From Athripsodes cinereus (lineage: Eukaryota; Arthropoda; Insecta; Trichoptera; Leptoceridae), in NCBI GenBank assembly GCA_947579605.1, contig OX388316.1:10605290-10669289 (forward strand): a stretch of DNA of 64,000 nt, in the 5' to 3' direction. The position numbers and the translations under genes were made by a program. Below, in pieces: positions 12,203 through 25,700 of this stretch. Numbering within the stretch: position 1 is the stretch's first letter; each line of letters begins with the position of its first letter. The notes below the pieces were generated by a model. That model had not been told where the DNA came from. It did no database searches and worked only from the letters and a program-made list of their open reading frames with translations.

Positions 12203-14544
12203 AAATGTTTATGTCATTTCAATAAAAAACTACAATTGGAATAAAAATAAAACTAATTATTTTGATTTTTTTAACTGGGTCAATAACTACTGAGTGTTTT
12301 AACTTCATCTCTCTACGTTTATTTAATTCACTGACGTACACGTGTTTATGAATGAATAAAAAGGACGTACAATAACGTTATTCACAACACTATTCAGAAT
12401 TCTATAGTTAACATAATAAGCAGTTACAATTTAACTTTGAACTACATTCCCTAGCTTCATTATGGTGATGATAAATTCCTAGAAAATATACAAAATTAGG
12501 AAACTAAATAATATTATTATCTATTATTATTTCAGAAGTTCAATTACAAACGTCGATGAATAAAATATATCTTGAGTTTGGAAACTAAAGTGGTTTAGAC
12601 GACAATTTCAGTGAATAATGATAAAGGAATACCAACATTAGTAACATTAAACAAGAAATATTACATACCTATCTAATATTTCAGGAAATGACATCGATCG
12701 TCATTTCTGATTTTGATCTAACTACTACCTACTACTTCATCACGATAAATCTCACAAGTGCGGTAGCCAGCAGATTTTGATTTTGATCTTACAAATTGAC
12801 ACTTCATAAATAGATTAACTTTTGTATTCTCCCGAAAAAATCGGTTCATTATAAAGAAACGACGTTTATTAAGATTTAAAATTGTCACAAATGATAATTC
12901 ATACTACTATTTTCAGATTCTAAAATTGAATTTAAAAATCATGATGCATACTATGAAACCTTCTTTATTTGTAAAACAAGTGGTAAACAAAAATAACAAA
13001 CATGTATTTAATATGTTTTTATATGAGTTCAGTTATTTTGAAAGTAAAACAAACAAAAACATTATTTTGGACAATTGCCAAGTAAGGAAGCGAAAATCCA
13101 ATAAGAGAAACCTTACTGACCTAGGTCAACCACCATCTTTTTGATCTATAAAGAGTTCTCAAACTGTTAGGATGAAACATATGGAAGATTTTATGAGCAC
13201 TTAGGTCGTATTAGAATATTATTCATAATTCTATCATTGTGTTGTGTAAGGTGCAGAAGTAAAGCGTCGTGAAATGGTCAATATCATACAAATTGCCATT
13301 CTGGCACTTGGCCAAATAATACTTTGCATATAGTTAATGATCAACTCTCTTTGCAATAGGAGACAGTGTGGTGATATTTCCCACTCCTATATATTACAGC
13401 GCTAGCTAAAATGTAATTTTTATTAAGATTTGACAATGTGGACAGCGTGAAAATTACAATTAGGTACTGTTGTGAAATATCTGCCGATATGGGAAGGTAC
13501 GACATATTTTGATAGCGCTAGTATAATAATTATAAGTATGCACATACTAAAACATGTTTCAGAAAGAAAAATATTTTTAAAAATTACAAAAAAATTATGA
13601 GGGACAGTTTTAAACAAAGGGTTGGTCCCAAAAATTGGCCAGATGATAATATAATCTCTGTTGCAGAAAGCAGCACGGAAAATAAGAAAGAGGTCTACAT
13701 TAAGCAGTGAAGAGATAGATGGCTGACGTAGAAGAAAAGAAGAAGCAGATCTTGGAAGTGAAGATATATAAATTAAATAAGTAATTGGTATTCCTTATTT
13801 ATTACAAAAGTGAGAGTCGGAATAGATTGATAACCATTAGAGATAACAAATTAAAGCGATTCATAAAAGCGATTGTGTTGGGTTCTAAATAATTATTATG
13901 TAAGAGATTGAGCTTCAAATTAAGTTTGTTAAGGTAAAACACGATAAATAATTTGTTGGCTGAGGGGTGTAATAGATTTAATACGAATGTATATACATAC
14001 ATATATTAAATAGATAGATAAGAACGTGTTATTATGTTATATCGTATAAATAAACTGTAGGTAAGTATATGGAAGGTGTGAGTACACAGATATTCGTGAA
14101 TTCAGTCGAATATTAATTATGTCAATTTCAACCCTCTTCAATTTGAACTCTATTATGATGAATGTAATTTTTTGGTAGAATATTACCAGGTGAACAAATA
14201 TTTAAAAATATAGTTTTGTTTAAATTTGTTCATTGATCCGGGTTAACCTGACCAAATTCGACAATTAATTTATTCACTGAATAAAAAGACAAAATAAGCT
14301 TTAGAATACACAATGCATGTGTAGAATCTAATCGGAAGAAGTGAGAATAAAATAAAATATATTAGAAACAAAAATAATTAACATAATATAACAAGCAATG
14401 AAAAACAAGAAAAAAATTAAAACAAAAGTTACAGAGGGTCCTCAGTGGAAAGCACGTACTTTCGAACAAATTCTCTCACAGAAAAATTTCTTAGTGTACT
14501 CCGAACCATTGAAGATATCGACTTCAATACAATAACTATTACAT
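12203..14544. other. Mostly featureless
   Basis: Apart from the short-repeat 3' end at 12722-12776, this is AT-rich DNA with no recognisable gene or repeat. Confidence 0.45.
12722..12776 (-). mobile_element. Short repeat family, 3' end only
   Basis: TACTACTTCATCACGATAAA, then TCTCACAAGTGCGGTAGCCAGCAGA, corresponds to the last 55 bases of the family on the minus strand. It is 5'-truncated, as in retroposition. Confidence 0.55.
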
Positions 14545-14836
14545 GGAGTCAAGTCTCCGTAATACAGGAGAGACGATGGTCCTGGCTGGGACATGTTTTG
14601 AGAATGCCTAATGATAGTTGGCCAAAAAGAGCACTGTTCTTCCGTCCGCAGGGGTTCCGTCGGCCCGGGCGTCCCTCTTTCACAATACACCGTTCCTATG
14701 ACAACGATATCAGAGCGCAAGGAATGTCGTGGAAAGAGGTGACGCAATTGGCACAGAGACGCTCTGAATGGAGGAGGCTGGTTTCTGCCCTGTGCTCCCG
14801 AGAGGAGCGTTGAGGGCGATGATGATGATGATGAAG
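14545..14836 (+). mobile_element. Second LINE family, C-terminal fragment with (GAT)n tail
   Basis: The frame reads VSVIQERRWSWLGHVLRM, PKRALFFRPQGFRRPGRPS, then MSWKEVTQLAQRRSEWRRLV and SALCSREER-stop (14811-14813), followed by CGATGATGATGATGATG. The WxGHVLRM ... GRP ... LAxxRxEWRxxV layout is the standard end of RTE/CR1-like endonuclease-reverse transcriptases. The sequence is unrelated to the main RTE-like family here. Confidence 0.75.
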
Positions 14837-15698
14837 TCAATTCATAGATGCGCAATAATCACACTTTATCGATGACTCCGTAACGTGAAACAGTGCCTGG
14901 CTTCTGGTGCTACAACTCGGAACGTGCAAGTTCACTGAACTAACCAACTCTGAACAATCCAGAGAACAAATCACTATCCTTTTCAACGTCAAAAGATTAA
15001 AAATCCACGCGATCATGCAGATTAACGAGTCTCATCTTTATCAACAAGAAATCATAGTTTACTATCCACGGCAATGCCCAGGCAGTAGTTCTCGTGTCGT
15101 ACGAATCTATGTTGAATAGATTCAGCAGTATTAATATGTACCTACGGCGTAATTTGGGAACCAGACAGTGGTTCGGTATTCCAGTTGTCTCCTAACGTAT
15201 TTGAAATTTTTAGACATTCCAAATATGAAATATAATATTATTTTAGTTGCATTATCCTTTATTGCAACTAAAATATTATATTAAGTCCCTTTTTAATGAG
15301 AGAGTTTGTCGTTTGATCTAGTAAAACGCATAACATGAAATTGTTCAGATAGAGACATGCCAGCTAAATTTCATTCATTTTATTATACGACATTGACAAA
15401 AATAAACTACGTGACGTGGTTTTATCAAACAAAAAGCCTTACGTCTATCATCTTATAGACAAGTATTTATAGTGTCACTTTGCGTGGAATGATATATAAA
15501 ATTCCAGAACAATACCTCACCAATGATAATATTCCATACAATCGCTGAGAACTCAACATATCTCATTAATTTCGATAAAGTAAGAATAAAGATAAAGAAG
15601 GCTGAGAAATAAAGAAAAGTCACTTTCACAAATACAAATATCAGAGGTCAGAAGACATACTAAGGAAAACATATTATTAATGCATTTTATAGTAGTCT
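14837..15698. other. No gene; one weak hairpin
   Basis: An imperfect inverted repeat at about 15233-15285 (TTTTAGTTGCA / TGCAACTAAAA with AT-rich extensions) is the only structure seen. Confidence 0.45.
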
Positions 15699-16516
15699 CG
15701 CAAATCGTTTTTTCATTCTCTCTTTCAAAAACAAGAACTTTCGTCTTCATAACATTCATTTTCAAACCATTCAAATTGCAACTATCATACACACACGTAA
15801 CAATCTCTTGTAAGTCCCTTTCACTCTCACTCTCAAAGTTGGTGACGAATGTTTGGAGCAAGTAAGTGAGTATGTATATTTGGGAAGTATGTTTACGAGG
15901 GATGGAAGATGCGATGGGGACATTGAAAGAAGGAAAGTGGCCGGTGCTAGAGTAAACGGTGCACTTCGACCCATTGTCAGCAATGACAATGTGTCGAACA
16001 TGGCTAAAATGCTGGTGCACAATACCATTCTGGTACCGTCACTTACGTATGCAAGCGAGACATGGACGTGGTTGAAGAAGGACGAAAGTGGAATAAATGC
16101 AGTAGAGATGCGATCGTTGAGAAGAATGGTTGGTAAAACGCTGCGTGATAGAGTGAAGAATGAGGATATTAGAAGAATGAGCGGATGCAAGAAGAGTGTT
16201 GTGGACAGAATGCGCGTGAATAAACTACGGTGGTTTGGGCATGTTGAACGAATGAACGAGGTAAGAATGACAAAGAGGATATACTTATCTGAAAGAAAGG
16301 GTGTGAGGAAACGCGGGCGTCCGAGAACCACGTGGCTTGATCACGTGGATCAAATTCTCAAGGACGGCCGCGTGTTGAGTAAGAGGAACCGACGTGCGTG
16401 TATGAGGAACTGTATGAATGTGGAGGAAGCGAAGGAAGTGTGTAAAGATAGATCTGTTTGGCGTTCCGTTCTCTCTGCCTACCCCACTTGGGACATGGCG
16501 TGAGGGTATAGTATAG
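15699..16516 (+). mobile_element. RTE-like LINE fragment with 5' inversion and target duplication
   Basis: The sense part (about 15842-16516) encodes the end of a LINE reverse transcriptase protein: EQVSEYVYLGSMFTRDG, SETWTWLKKDESG, RRMVGKTLRDRVKNEDIRR, WFGHVERM, KRGRPRTTWLDHV, ending SVLSAYPTWDMA-stop at 16501-16503, then a GTATAGTATAG tail. The piece 15699 to about 15840 is antisense and encodes the stretch that should lie just upstream (DLQEIV, SCNLNGLKMN, TKVLVFERENEKTICE). It abuts the sense part at its 5' end. TATAGTAGTCT at 15688-15698 and 16517-16527 brackets the whole, although part of it overlaps the tail sequence. The order of pieces is that produced by twin priming. The endonuclease and most of the RT are absent. 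Confidence 0.85.
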
Positions 16517-16527
16517 TATAGTAGTCT

Positions 16528-18890
16528 TCGTATTGTAAAAGGTAGAAACAATCAATGATTTTTTCTTAAAATATATATCACTAAAAATATATGTAATTTC
16601 AAGTTGGTTGTCGACTAACCAATACAGAAAGAGAATTTCAAAGCAATTTGAATTAGTACGCTGAAACCTGTTTTATTTGTGAGTTTTTTTACCAACTCTC
16701 TCCCCAACCCTAAAGATTAAGATTCATTTTCACACATAAATTGTAAATAAACTGAGTAATAAATTATGTGATACTTTTTTCCAAATTAATCTGTCTTCAG
16801 ACTGTATGCTAATCTATACGGAGTAGGTTTATATGTTAATATAACATTCATTCCGTTGCAAAAAATCTAATACGAGTTCATATGGCAAACCACAAACTAT
16901 AGACGAAACAAAATTAACAACAGATGAACAGAACAAAATTGAACTAACGATGCATTAATATCAGAAAAAGCTACAACAAACAAAAATGGAAATGTGTTAG
17001 TGAAAATACAAATTCAATCAGTACCACAGATGTATGTTTTTGACGAACATAACAAAGAGAAGAAGGATTAAAAAGTAACTCCCATTTCCATTTTCAAATA
17101 ACAATCACAATAATGAAAATAATTAGTCCTGAATACAAAGGATACCTAGCTTAACAAAATGACAAAGGTTTTGTAGCACATATAATTATTATGGTTTGTC
17201 ATCGATGTGTTGATAAATAACTATATAGAAATATATACCCTTCCACAGAAGGCTTTACTTTGTTCCTTCAATAAAATACATACAATAACAATTTGTGGTT
17301 TTTCTGAATCTGTAAAAAAGTTCGCAATTTATAAGTTTGAAAGAGGGTATATTTCATCACAGAGATTCTTTTCAATTTCGCAGAAATTTAGTACAGCAAT
17401 ACCGAATTAAAATATATTTACAAAAATGAAAAAGGATTTATTAAGAAATGATATTTTGTATTACAAACTAAAATATCTCATATTTTATGTATTTCAATAA
17501 TTGAAATACGTCTCGATAGCTAGAGGCACAAACCACCTTATATATCTCGCGAAGTTCGCGTTCTACGAAATGAGAAATATGAAACATAATCTTGAAAAAT
17601 AAAACTAAGATTACATCAAATACGCGCGTAATGAAATTACATTTAATAAAACAAAATAACATTCTACTGTGTGAATAATATAGACTAAATAATTATTTTG
17701 CGAAATGTCAATGCAGGAATAATTAACATATTACTTCGGTAAAATTAAAACGAATGCCTATTAAACAAATACTATGTGTGATTGACTGAAAACACGCACA
17801 GAAATATTAACTTGTTTTATTTTAATACTGCCTCAACTACATAATGTGTAGAGTAACAAGTTACTATTTTTATTCGTTTTATTACCGTCTTGCTTTTTCA
17901 TATACATATAATTAATTGCAAATAGTTTTTTAAATACATATCTATGATATAACAATTTAAGTTAACATAAAATGACTGAATCAAATTCTTTAAATAAAAG
18001 AATGATGGTAGAAATGTTGCTTGTATTAATAATGATTGATCTCTAAATCACTCGCAAACGAGCGGATGGCCTTGAGAAGAATAGAATAATGATTGATGAA
18101 AACCTGCTATTTATTGGCAACCAAAGAAAAGTTTCATATATAAACATGTACGTATAATGTATGTACGTTCAAAGGATTATTTAATCAAACATATTTGTTA
18201 AGGTATATTAAAATGCCTCAATATTTAATATCGACAATAATAAAGGGTATTGTAATACAAAACAGGTTCATGGCTAAGTTCCTTCCGTCTCGAGAATTCT
18301 AATAATAATATTATTATTTTATGAGGAGGCCGTCAGACTACTTATCAACCATTTCCGTTTTGAGAAAATTGGAAAATCCCCTTTGTAATTTTGGAAAACG
18401 AAAAGCTGGGAAGACAAAATATTTATGAAATTAGAAAGCAGAAAGTTCGTTTATCTTTTATGACGTTAAAATACTTAACAAATATAAATGGAGAAGTATT
18501 CATAAACATTACGGGCATTACATTTTGATTTCGGCGATAAAGATAATTTTGATTAAACGCTCTTTATACCGATTGCGTAATATTGAATACTTAGCAATCA
18601 ATATAATATATTAAGCATTTCATATTTGATGTTTCAGAGATACGTGTAGCTGCAGCTGAATGTAATATTATTTTTTAAGACCCGTAACAAAATTATGACG
18701 AACCTTAAGACACTATCGAAATAAATTAAGACACTACTAGTATAACCCCTCATACATGAAGATACTTTCAGATATCATACAAATATCGACTTGTTAACAT
18801 ATTATATTTTTATAAGACAAGTATTTATGAACATATTTACGAATAAGATTAAAATAAAAATGTTGGATATTCAACAAATTTACAAATACT
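16528..18890. other. No recognisable feature
   Basis: AT-rich throughout, with no open frame bearing a known motif and no repeat from the families described here. Confidence 0.5.
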
Positions 18891-18902
18891 GAAAATTTAC
18901 GT

Positions 18903-19150
18903 TACTACTACTATACCATCACGGCATATCCCACAAGTGGGGTAGCCAGCAGACCAGCTGCATGTAAGAAACATGCAAGCTGTCCTCTGCGTGCCGATAT
19001 AAAATCAAGACATTCAGGATGAGTGGCAAATTTCATCGCTGAATTTAAGATGTACAATGCCTTAATTTTTTCGAACACTTGCCTTTTACAGGACACTCGA
19101 AAACTTTAGGAGAAGAGTGGGAGACCAATTCATTACCAGGTGCTCCACGG
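18903..19150 (-). mobile_element. Short repeat family, full-length reference copy (SINE-like)
   Basis: This copy defines the family. It is 248 bp, flanked by the 12-base duplication GAAAATTTACGT at 18891-18902 and 19151-19162. In sense (minus) orientation it starts CCGTGGAGCACC, then GGTCTCCCACTC, GTTTTCGAGTGTCCTGTAAA, a CATCCTGAATGTCTTGATTT centre, TTGCATGTTTCTTACATGCA, and ends GGCTACCCCACTTGTGGG, ATATGCCGTGATGG, TATAGTAGTAGTA. No tRNA-like head is evident. The last 45 bases match the RTE-like LINE end. A 61-codon open frame crosses it. Confidence 0.8.
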
Positions 19151-19162
19151 GAAAATTTACGT

Positions 19163-22100
19163 GTTTCTTAATAATCATCTTATAATTAATAAAATATGAA
19201 ACTGTTTTAGGATTTCAATAAGTGTGCCTATTATTTCTGTTACGATAAATATGTATAAATGTAATACAATTCTGAAATTATTCTCGTTGGTGGTTAACAT
19301 AATAAGACCACAAATCTATCAAAAATGACAGAACAAGTCCAATTTCCTGATCTCGACATCTAATATTATAAGAGAAATGACGATCGCTGGAGCTGTCATA
19401 AGGACCAAAACTTACGTAGGTGCCTATGTATAATATTATTCTTACTACAGTAGTATTATCATCCTACCTACGCAGTTGGTTTGTGGCAGGAGAAATATAT
19501 TGCAACGTAGGCGTTATTTAGATAAAAGTAAATGATGTTATTATTTGGCTTTTCTTGAAGAGATATCTTATAAGAAAACAGTAATTATTTTCCTATTGTC
19601 TTTGCTAAGCTCTATACAAAACAATATCTGTGCGTTAGACACATTTTTGGCCTCTCTTCATATTATTTATTATACACACCAGTAATGACGTAGGATTATT
19701 TTATTTAGTATTCACAAAGACAGATTAACCTCTTCGATGTGGTAAACGATAAACTCTATGGCAATCTCTATAACCATAAATATATTGTATCCAAATAAAT
19801 ATTAAATAGTTAGTTTGGTAGTGGAGTACTTTAAATTCCAATATACTTATAAACTGAAATACACAATATAAATCTATTCAACAAACGGCCGAGATCCAGT
19901 ATGAAAAAAAAATAAAAACGATGAAACATTACAGAAGAAAAAATTTCTTCAAAGGTTTTAGTAGAATAGGACATGCCCCTACACATCTTGAAACTTCACA
20001 AAAAATACTAATTACAACAAATGTGTAACAAGTAAGTGAAACTTACAGTGTGTATCCAAAGTACATATGTACATATATCTCGAGCAACGTCTAAAATTAT
20101 TACTCTAAACTTCTTATACGAGTAATGTGGGCAACATTAATATAATCTTAGCGGTTGAGGAGATGGGTTCTCTAAGGAGTTCTCACATATTGTATAATAC
20201 GTATGAAACAGTTTAAATTATAATTTAAGTTGGTATACATACAGGGTATATTTTTAATATAATATATTATTAAGTACTGAGCACTGATGTTATAAAACAA
20301 TATCCCATTTCAAAATTAATCTCTCCATTCCTTGAATGAGCATCTAAACTTTTCGCTAACCTTATTAATTGTTTAATACAGTTTAATTAATTTGATCTAC
20401 ATAGACATAGGAATTATAAAACTAACAGCCGGCATAAATATTGTAATTACATACTTAGAAATAATCCGCTTAAAATAATACTAATGTTAGCGACTGTGAA
20501 GAAAGTATGTAGTGTAGGTATTATACGCCGTGAACACGTACATGTGTAGTCATTAAACATGACTGAAGGGTTGCCTATTTCCATTTATAAATACATTGTT
20601 AATCTGATAGGAATCCTTCTGTCTACCTCATTTTAACCTCACACCTTTGAAATAGTAACAAAGCTTTCAATATTATTATTCGACAAACTGCTATAAAATT
20701 TAATTAACATAAAGATATTTTTTTAATGAATTACATATAGGTATATACTCGTATATTAGAAAATTTTGAAATTTTCGTAACAAAAACTGATTATTTTACA
20801 CTTACGTTAGTGTTTTATGTGTACCACAATAGGTATGATTTAATCTGAATACATGTATCACTTGCAGGATAGCGAGAGAGTATTAGATTTCCCGACGCTT
20901 ACGAACGAGCTCAGGCTATCTTAAGCGATTTATTTATACGATTGCAACATTCACTAGTTTCACCTATTCTTTTCATGCTTTTCTCATATCAAATGCTCTA
21001 ACCATTATGCCACAGAGGTGTGTGGACAGCTTCTGAGAGTTATTACTTGCAAATTTATTACATGCATATCTTTAGATTAAACCATATCCATTGTAAAAGC
21101 AAAAATATGTTTTTTTTAAATGAGAATATGTCATAAAAAACGTGTACGTTAATGACAAAGCATGCTAGGAAGTAAATACATCTTTGGATTATGAAACCTT
21201 GTACCAAGTCATGAAGCCATAGCGTTTCATTGTCAATATCAACTAACACTTAACACTACATAAACCATGTTCTACTTAACCTTTCATACAAATTTATAGT
21301 TCTAATATTACTTACATTACTCTACAACCGAAAATAACAAAGTTTATCAAGTCAGATGATAAAATCGGATCACGGCTCAGTTTGAGCGTCAGCACGTTTA
21401 ATATAAACAAGGGACGAAATAAAGTAACTAACCATATAAATATGTATTTATAACCTTCAAGATGTCTTGTAGGTATTCCCAAAACCCGAGAGGATTAAGA
21501 AAGAAAAATCTATAAAATAAAATAACATCAGCGCTAAAGAAGGATTAACACGGTCTAATCTACATGGTCGAAGATTGGTTGTGAAAAATGTAGGAATATT
21601 CGTGGCTAAATATTTGTAGAACGAAAAATACGATATTAAAAATGTAAACATTTTTGGTCAAAAATTTATTATATAACTGGTACTGTACAAATTTAAAGAT
21701 GGATTTTCACACAAAAAATATTTACAACTTATAGGAGTACACAATGAAGAACCAAGTTTATAGCAATTACTTTTTTATAAGAAGGATTAATAATTTACCA
21801 GTTGCGAGGCATTTTTTAGAGTCTTGTTACTATGTATTATCTGTTAATACATAGTGTTAATACTTTCTATTATTAAAATTAATTCGACCACAACGCAATA
21901 TTAGAAAACGAATATGGAATGAAAAAGTTTATGTGTTTAGGGTTACCTCAATGAGGAGGGGCAATCATTAACAAGCGGTATAAAATGTCTGACGTTGGCA
22001 GTAACGACAGATGCTGTAATGAGGGTCTCCATAAGAAACTTGATAGAGAAACACCTGAGGGAAATTGAAAGTTACCTCCCAAATCAATTTCACTAAGGGC

Positions 22101-22496
22101 GAGTGGAACCTGTAATACAAAGTAACATACATAGGGGAAGGAAAGTATATTGAGTGTATTACACCTACCTTATCCAACAAGAAACTTTTCTATAATTGTT
22201 ACAAGAAATAAAAGAATTGAGAATAAAAGCAGATCTATTCACAACTATTACAATATGTTGTACGAGTAAACTATTACAATCAAATACAAGAACAAGTTAT
22301 ATTTTGTTGCTGAATTGCTTAAATTATTTTACATACATGTAGATACCTAACGGAAAACTACAGTATATCAAAATTGTTCTCAATAAAAAAAACATTTCGT
22401 TAGTATTCTTTTTTATTTTTCAGAGTTCTCAAATGTAAAAAATTCTAAAAAAAAAACATTTTGTCGGGAAATATTATTATATAGTACCGGGTACTC
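19163..22496. other. No recognisable gene
   Basis: AT-rich. A tRNA D-arm-like string on the minus strand near 21000-21020 (TGGCATAATGGTTAGAGCA) has no matching anticodon arm or box B. Nothing else was seen. Confidence 0.45.
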
Positions 22497-22740
22497 CCGT
22501 GGAGTACCCGGTAAAGAATTGGTCTCCCACTCTTCTGCGTAAGTTTTCGAGTGTTCTGTAAAAGGCAGGTGTTCGAAAAATTGAGACATTTTACATCTTA
22601 AATTCAGCGATGAGGTTTGCCACCCATCCTGAATGTCTTGATCTTATATTGGCACGCAGAGGACGGTTTGCATGTTTCTTACATGCAGCTGATCTGCTGG
22701 CTACCCCACTTGTGGGATGTGCCGTGATGGTATAATATAT
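22497..22740 (+). mobile_element. Short repeat family, full-length copy
   Basis: Starts CCCGTGGAGTACCCGGTA and ends TACCCCACTTGTGGGATG, GCCGTGATGGTATAATA. The 5' end together with its flank forms a small palindrome, TACCGGGTACTCC / GGAGTACCCGGTA (22484-22513), which looks like chance or a target feature. Confidence 0.78.
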
Positions 22741-25700
22741 TATTATAATATTATTCAGTTAAATCAAAAGAAATGCAGATTAGATTCGTACATTGCGTTC
22801 ACGTTAAACAACGTGTGAATGACATCGAATATTTAAAAGGCAGGCGTGTTATGCATACAAGATGATTTCAATGAATATTTAATCAGAAAAATGTCCAGGG
22901 AAAGTGTGTCAAGAGGTCTACTGACTCTAAATACAACACGGGACAAACAAAAGGATCGATATAAAAAAATGTACATAGCACAATGGAAATGGAATTACTA
23001 CGTTAAAATAATCACAAGTAATAATGAACAGTGGTGTAATAAAATGGAAGTCTTCCTTTAATTATGAAAAATATCTTTTTGCAAAGTATATAAGAAGCAA
23101 GTAAATATCTATATCAGCACAGAAACTGCAGTAAGAGGCAATACAAAAAATTAGTATATAAAAATAATAAATATAATAGGTACGTAATGTCTATTATTAG
23201 ATTACAAGAAACATTTATTTTAAGCATAGAAATTCATTATAATGCGATGTAGTTCGTGGTGAAAATTGTAAACACGATTGAGTAATCGTAACAATGTGTG
23301 ACCATTTTAAACAAATATAATAAAAACTAATGTAATGTTGTGTGTATAAGAAATATACCCATATTGTCATTTGTGTAAAAATAGGGAAAAAAGTAAACAT
23401 CACAAATTTAAAAAAAAAACACGCGATATGAAAATCAAAAACAACTTTGGATCTGTTCAAATAGAGCCTGATGATTAACTGTGGAAGAAAATACTTTGAT
23501 ATTGTGTACATATTTAGTAGGTATCAAATAATATTACTGCACGTATATAACAACATGCTGCTTTTAAAACTTTTCAAGGGTGAAATTATGGATGAAATTA
23601 TATATGAAAGTAGTTCATGCCGGTAATCATCCATAATATACTAAATTGTTGACGTCCGAATCAGTTAAAAAACATTGCCAAACGTCATGTTTAAATACAA
23701 AATAATATGTGGTGAACAAAAAAGATTTAGAATAGAAATAAGTGTGTAAAGTTTAACTAATAATATTTTTATGATTTCAGTGGATAAAAATGATTCTATG
23801 AAAATTTATGTAGTGATGTTTTCGTAACAGAATCATTAATTATTTTTAGAAACCTGTGAAACGAATCATGACAACAGAATGCAAAATATTCTAAAATGCA
23901 CAACAAAAGATGCTAACTTTATTATAAGCGAGGAATATAAATTAGAGTATCTCTTACCTAGTATCTCTTATCTCTTCATAGATTTTTATAGGGTTGACTT
24001 TTCATAAAGAAATAGCATACCTGAAAAAGAGAAAATAAGAAAAGTTAGATGATTTATCACAGACGAAATATTTTAAAAACAAAAAATCATGGTGCAAAAC
24101 GGGACTGATAAGTAGATAAATTACAATACCTAAATTAACAAGTATTTCGGGGTGTTCTTGGGTATGTTTTGAAATAAATTAATCCTTAATTTAAAAATTA
24201 ATCCATAAAAAGTGATGTTTAATTATTTTTTATACTCCCAAAATTTAAACATCTTAAACTGATAACCCTAGACTAATAAATGACAATTATAAGCTTACTA
24301 ATTAGATAAGGTTTAATGAATATGGATTAAAGTTTTCCTTGTTTTACATGAATAAAGACAAAGTTCTGTGATGCTTCTTTTCCCTCTCTTACATAAAGTA
24401 CCAGTGGTGTGGCGGTTGCTTAGATGCGATTAATCCACCGTAAACTTGGTAACAAACTTGTAACAGAATCTCATTTTCAAAGGCAAGGGTTTGCGGTGAA
24501 ACCATCAAAGACTTCGACTTCAGAATTTACCTAACATTAGATACAAAAATTAATGTAACACGTGCTGTGCACATGAGTAAACAATATTTCGAATTGTTTG
24601 TATACTAATATTTCTTCATCTAATACCTTAGATGAAGGTTTATAAATATAAATTATTAAACCGTCACGGCTACAAACTATTTTCAGATGACTATTCAAAA
24701 TAAAAAATTTGGTTTTCAATTAATACTATTTTACAGAAATACCGGTCTTACTGAAAATTTATCAAGTCTACGAGTAGAATAAAGAGAAGGATTGATGACT
24801 TGGAAACTTAACATTAAGTTATATTTGTAACAACGCTGTTGTAATAAAACTGACTAAATGAATAAGAAGATATTGTTATCCAGCTTTTATAGTTACTTTG
24901 CTACAAGTTTTATTACTGAGAAAGAGAACTGCATTGTTTTATCGATGAATGGGTTAGTTCAATTTGAAGAAATTTAACTGAATTGAATATAGCTATCAAC
25001 AATTTCACTCACGTACGTAAACAAAATGGTTTAACACACAAAACTCTGGATTGGTTCCAGATACGAGACGGTGCATTAACATTGTATGGGAGACGAGTTT
25101 GTACACAAAATTCTAAATGCTTTGCTGGAATCAAATTAGAGCCAATTGCGCAAAATGTTTATTCCCTAAACTATTATCAAAGATAACTTTTGAACAGTAA
25201 TAAAATAGTTCTTTCTTTATCAATAAATAAATGAAAACGGATAATGATTTTTATAGTTATTTTATAAACATAATAATGTATCGTGAATAGAACCTAAGAT
25301 CACACGTATAAATTAACAAAACTAAAAAGATAATGCACTTAAGCAGAATTGTTCAAAAAAATCCATTTCATTATAAAAATATACTCGCGTAGGTACCACT
25401 TCTTAATTGTACCCAGTGGATGTCGGGTTGCCAGTTTTATAACACGAAATTTCAAAGATTCATAACATTCCATTCGTCAAATATTTCTGAATATAGAAAC
25501 ATTACCTTTCTTTCAAAACTGTAGTAAGCTGGGTACTAGTATATTTAAAGAATACAAATTGCTTATTATTTCCAGAAGAATTCAAAATACCTATCTAAGT
25601 ACACCATGTAAAGGTATTTCTGCTTTGAGAACTTCTTGGAATATAATATTGTACTTAAATATTCACTTTTCAAGCGAACTTTCTGAGAGAATTCTTCATA

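Noticed and set aside
15771..16331. 186-codon minus-strand open frame
   Set aside because: Shadow of the plus-strand LINE RT frame; the antisense peptide has no domain.
21000..21020. tRNA-like D-arm TGGCATAATGGTTAGAGCA on the minus strand
   Set aside because: No acceptor, anticodon or T-arm pairing and no box B could be fitted, so it is not a tRNA gene. A decayed SINE head remains possible but unsupported.
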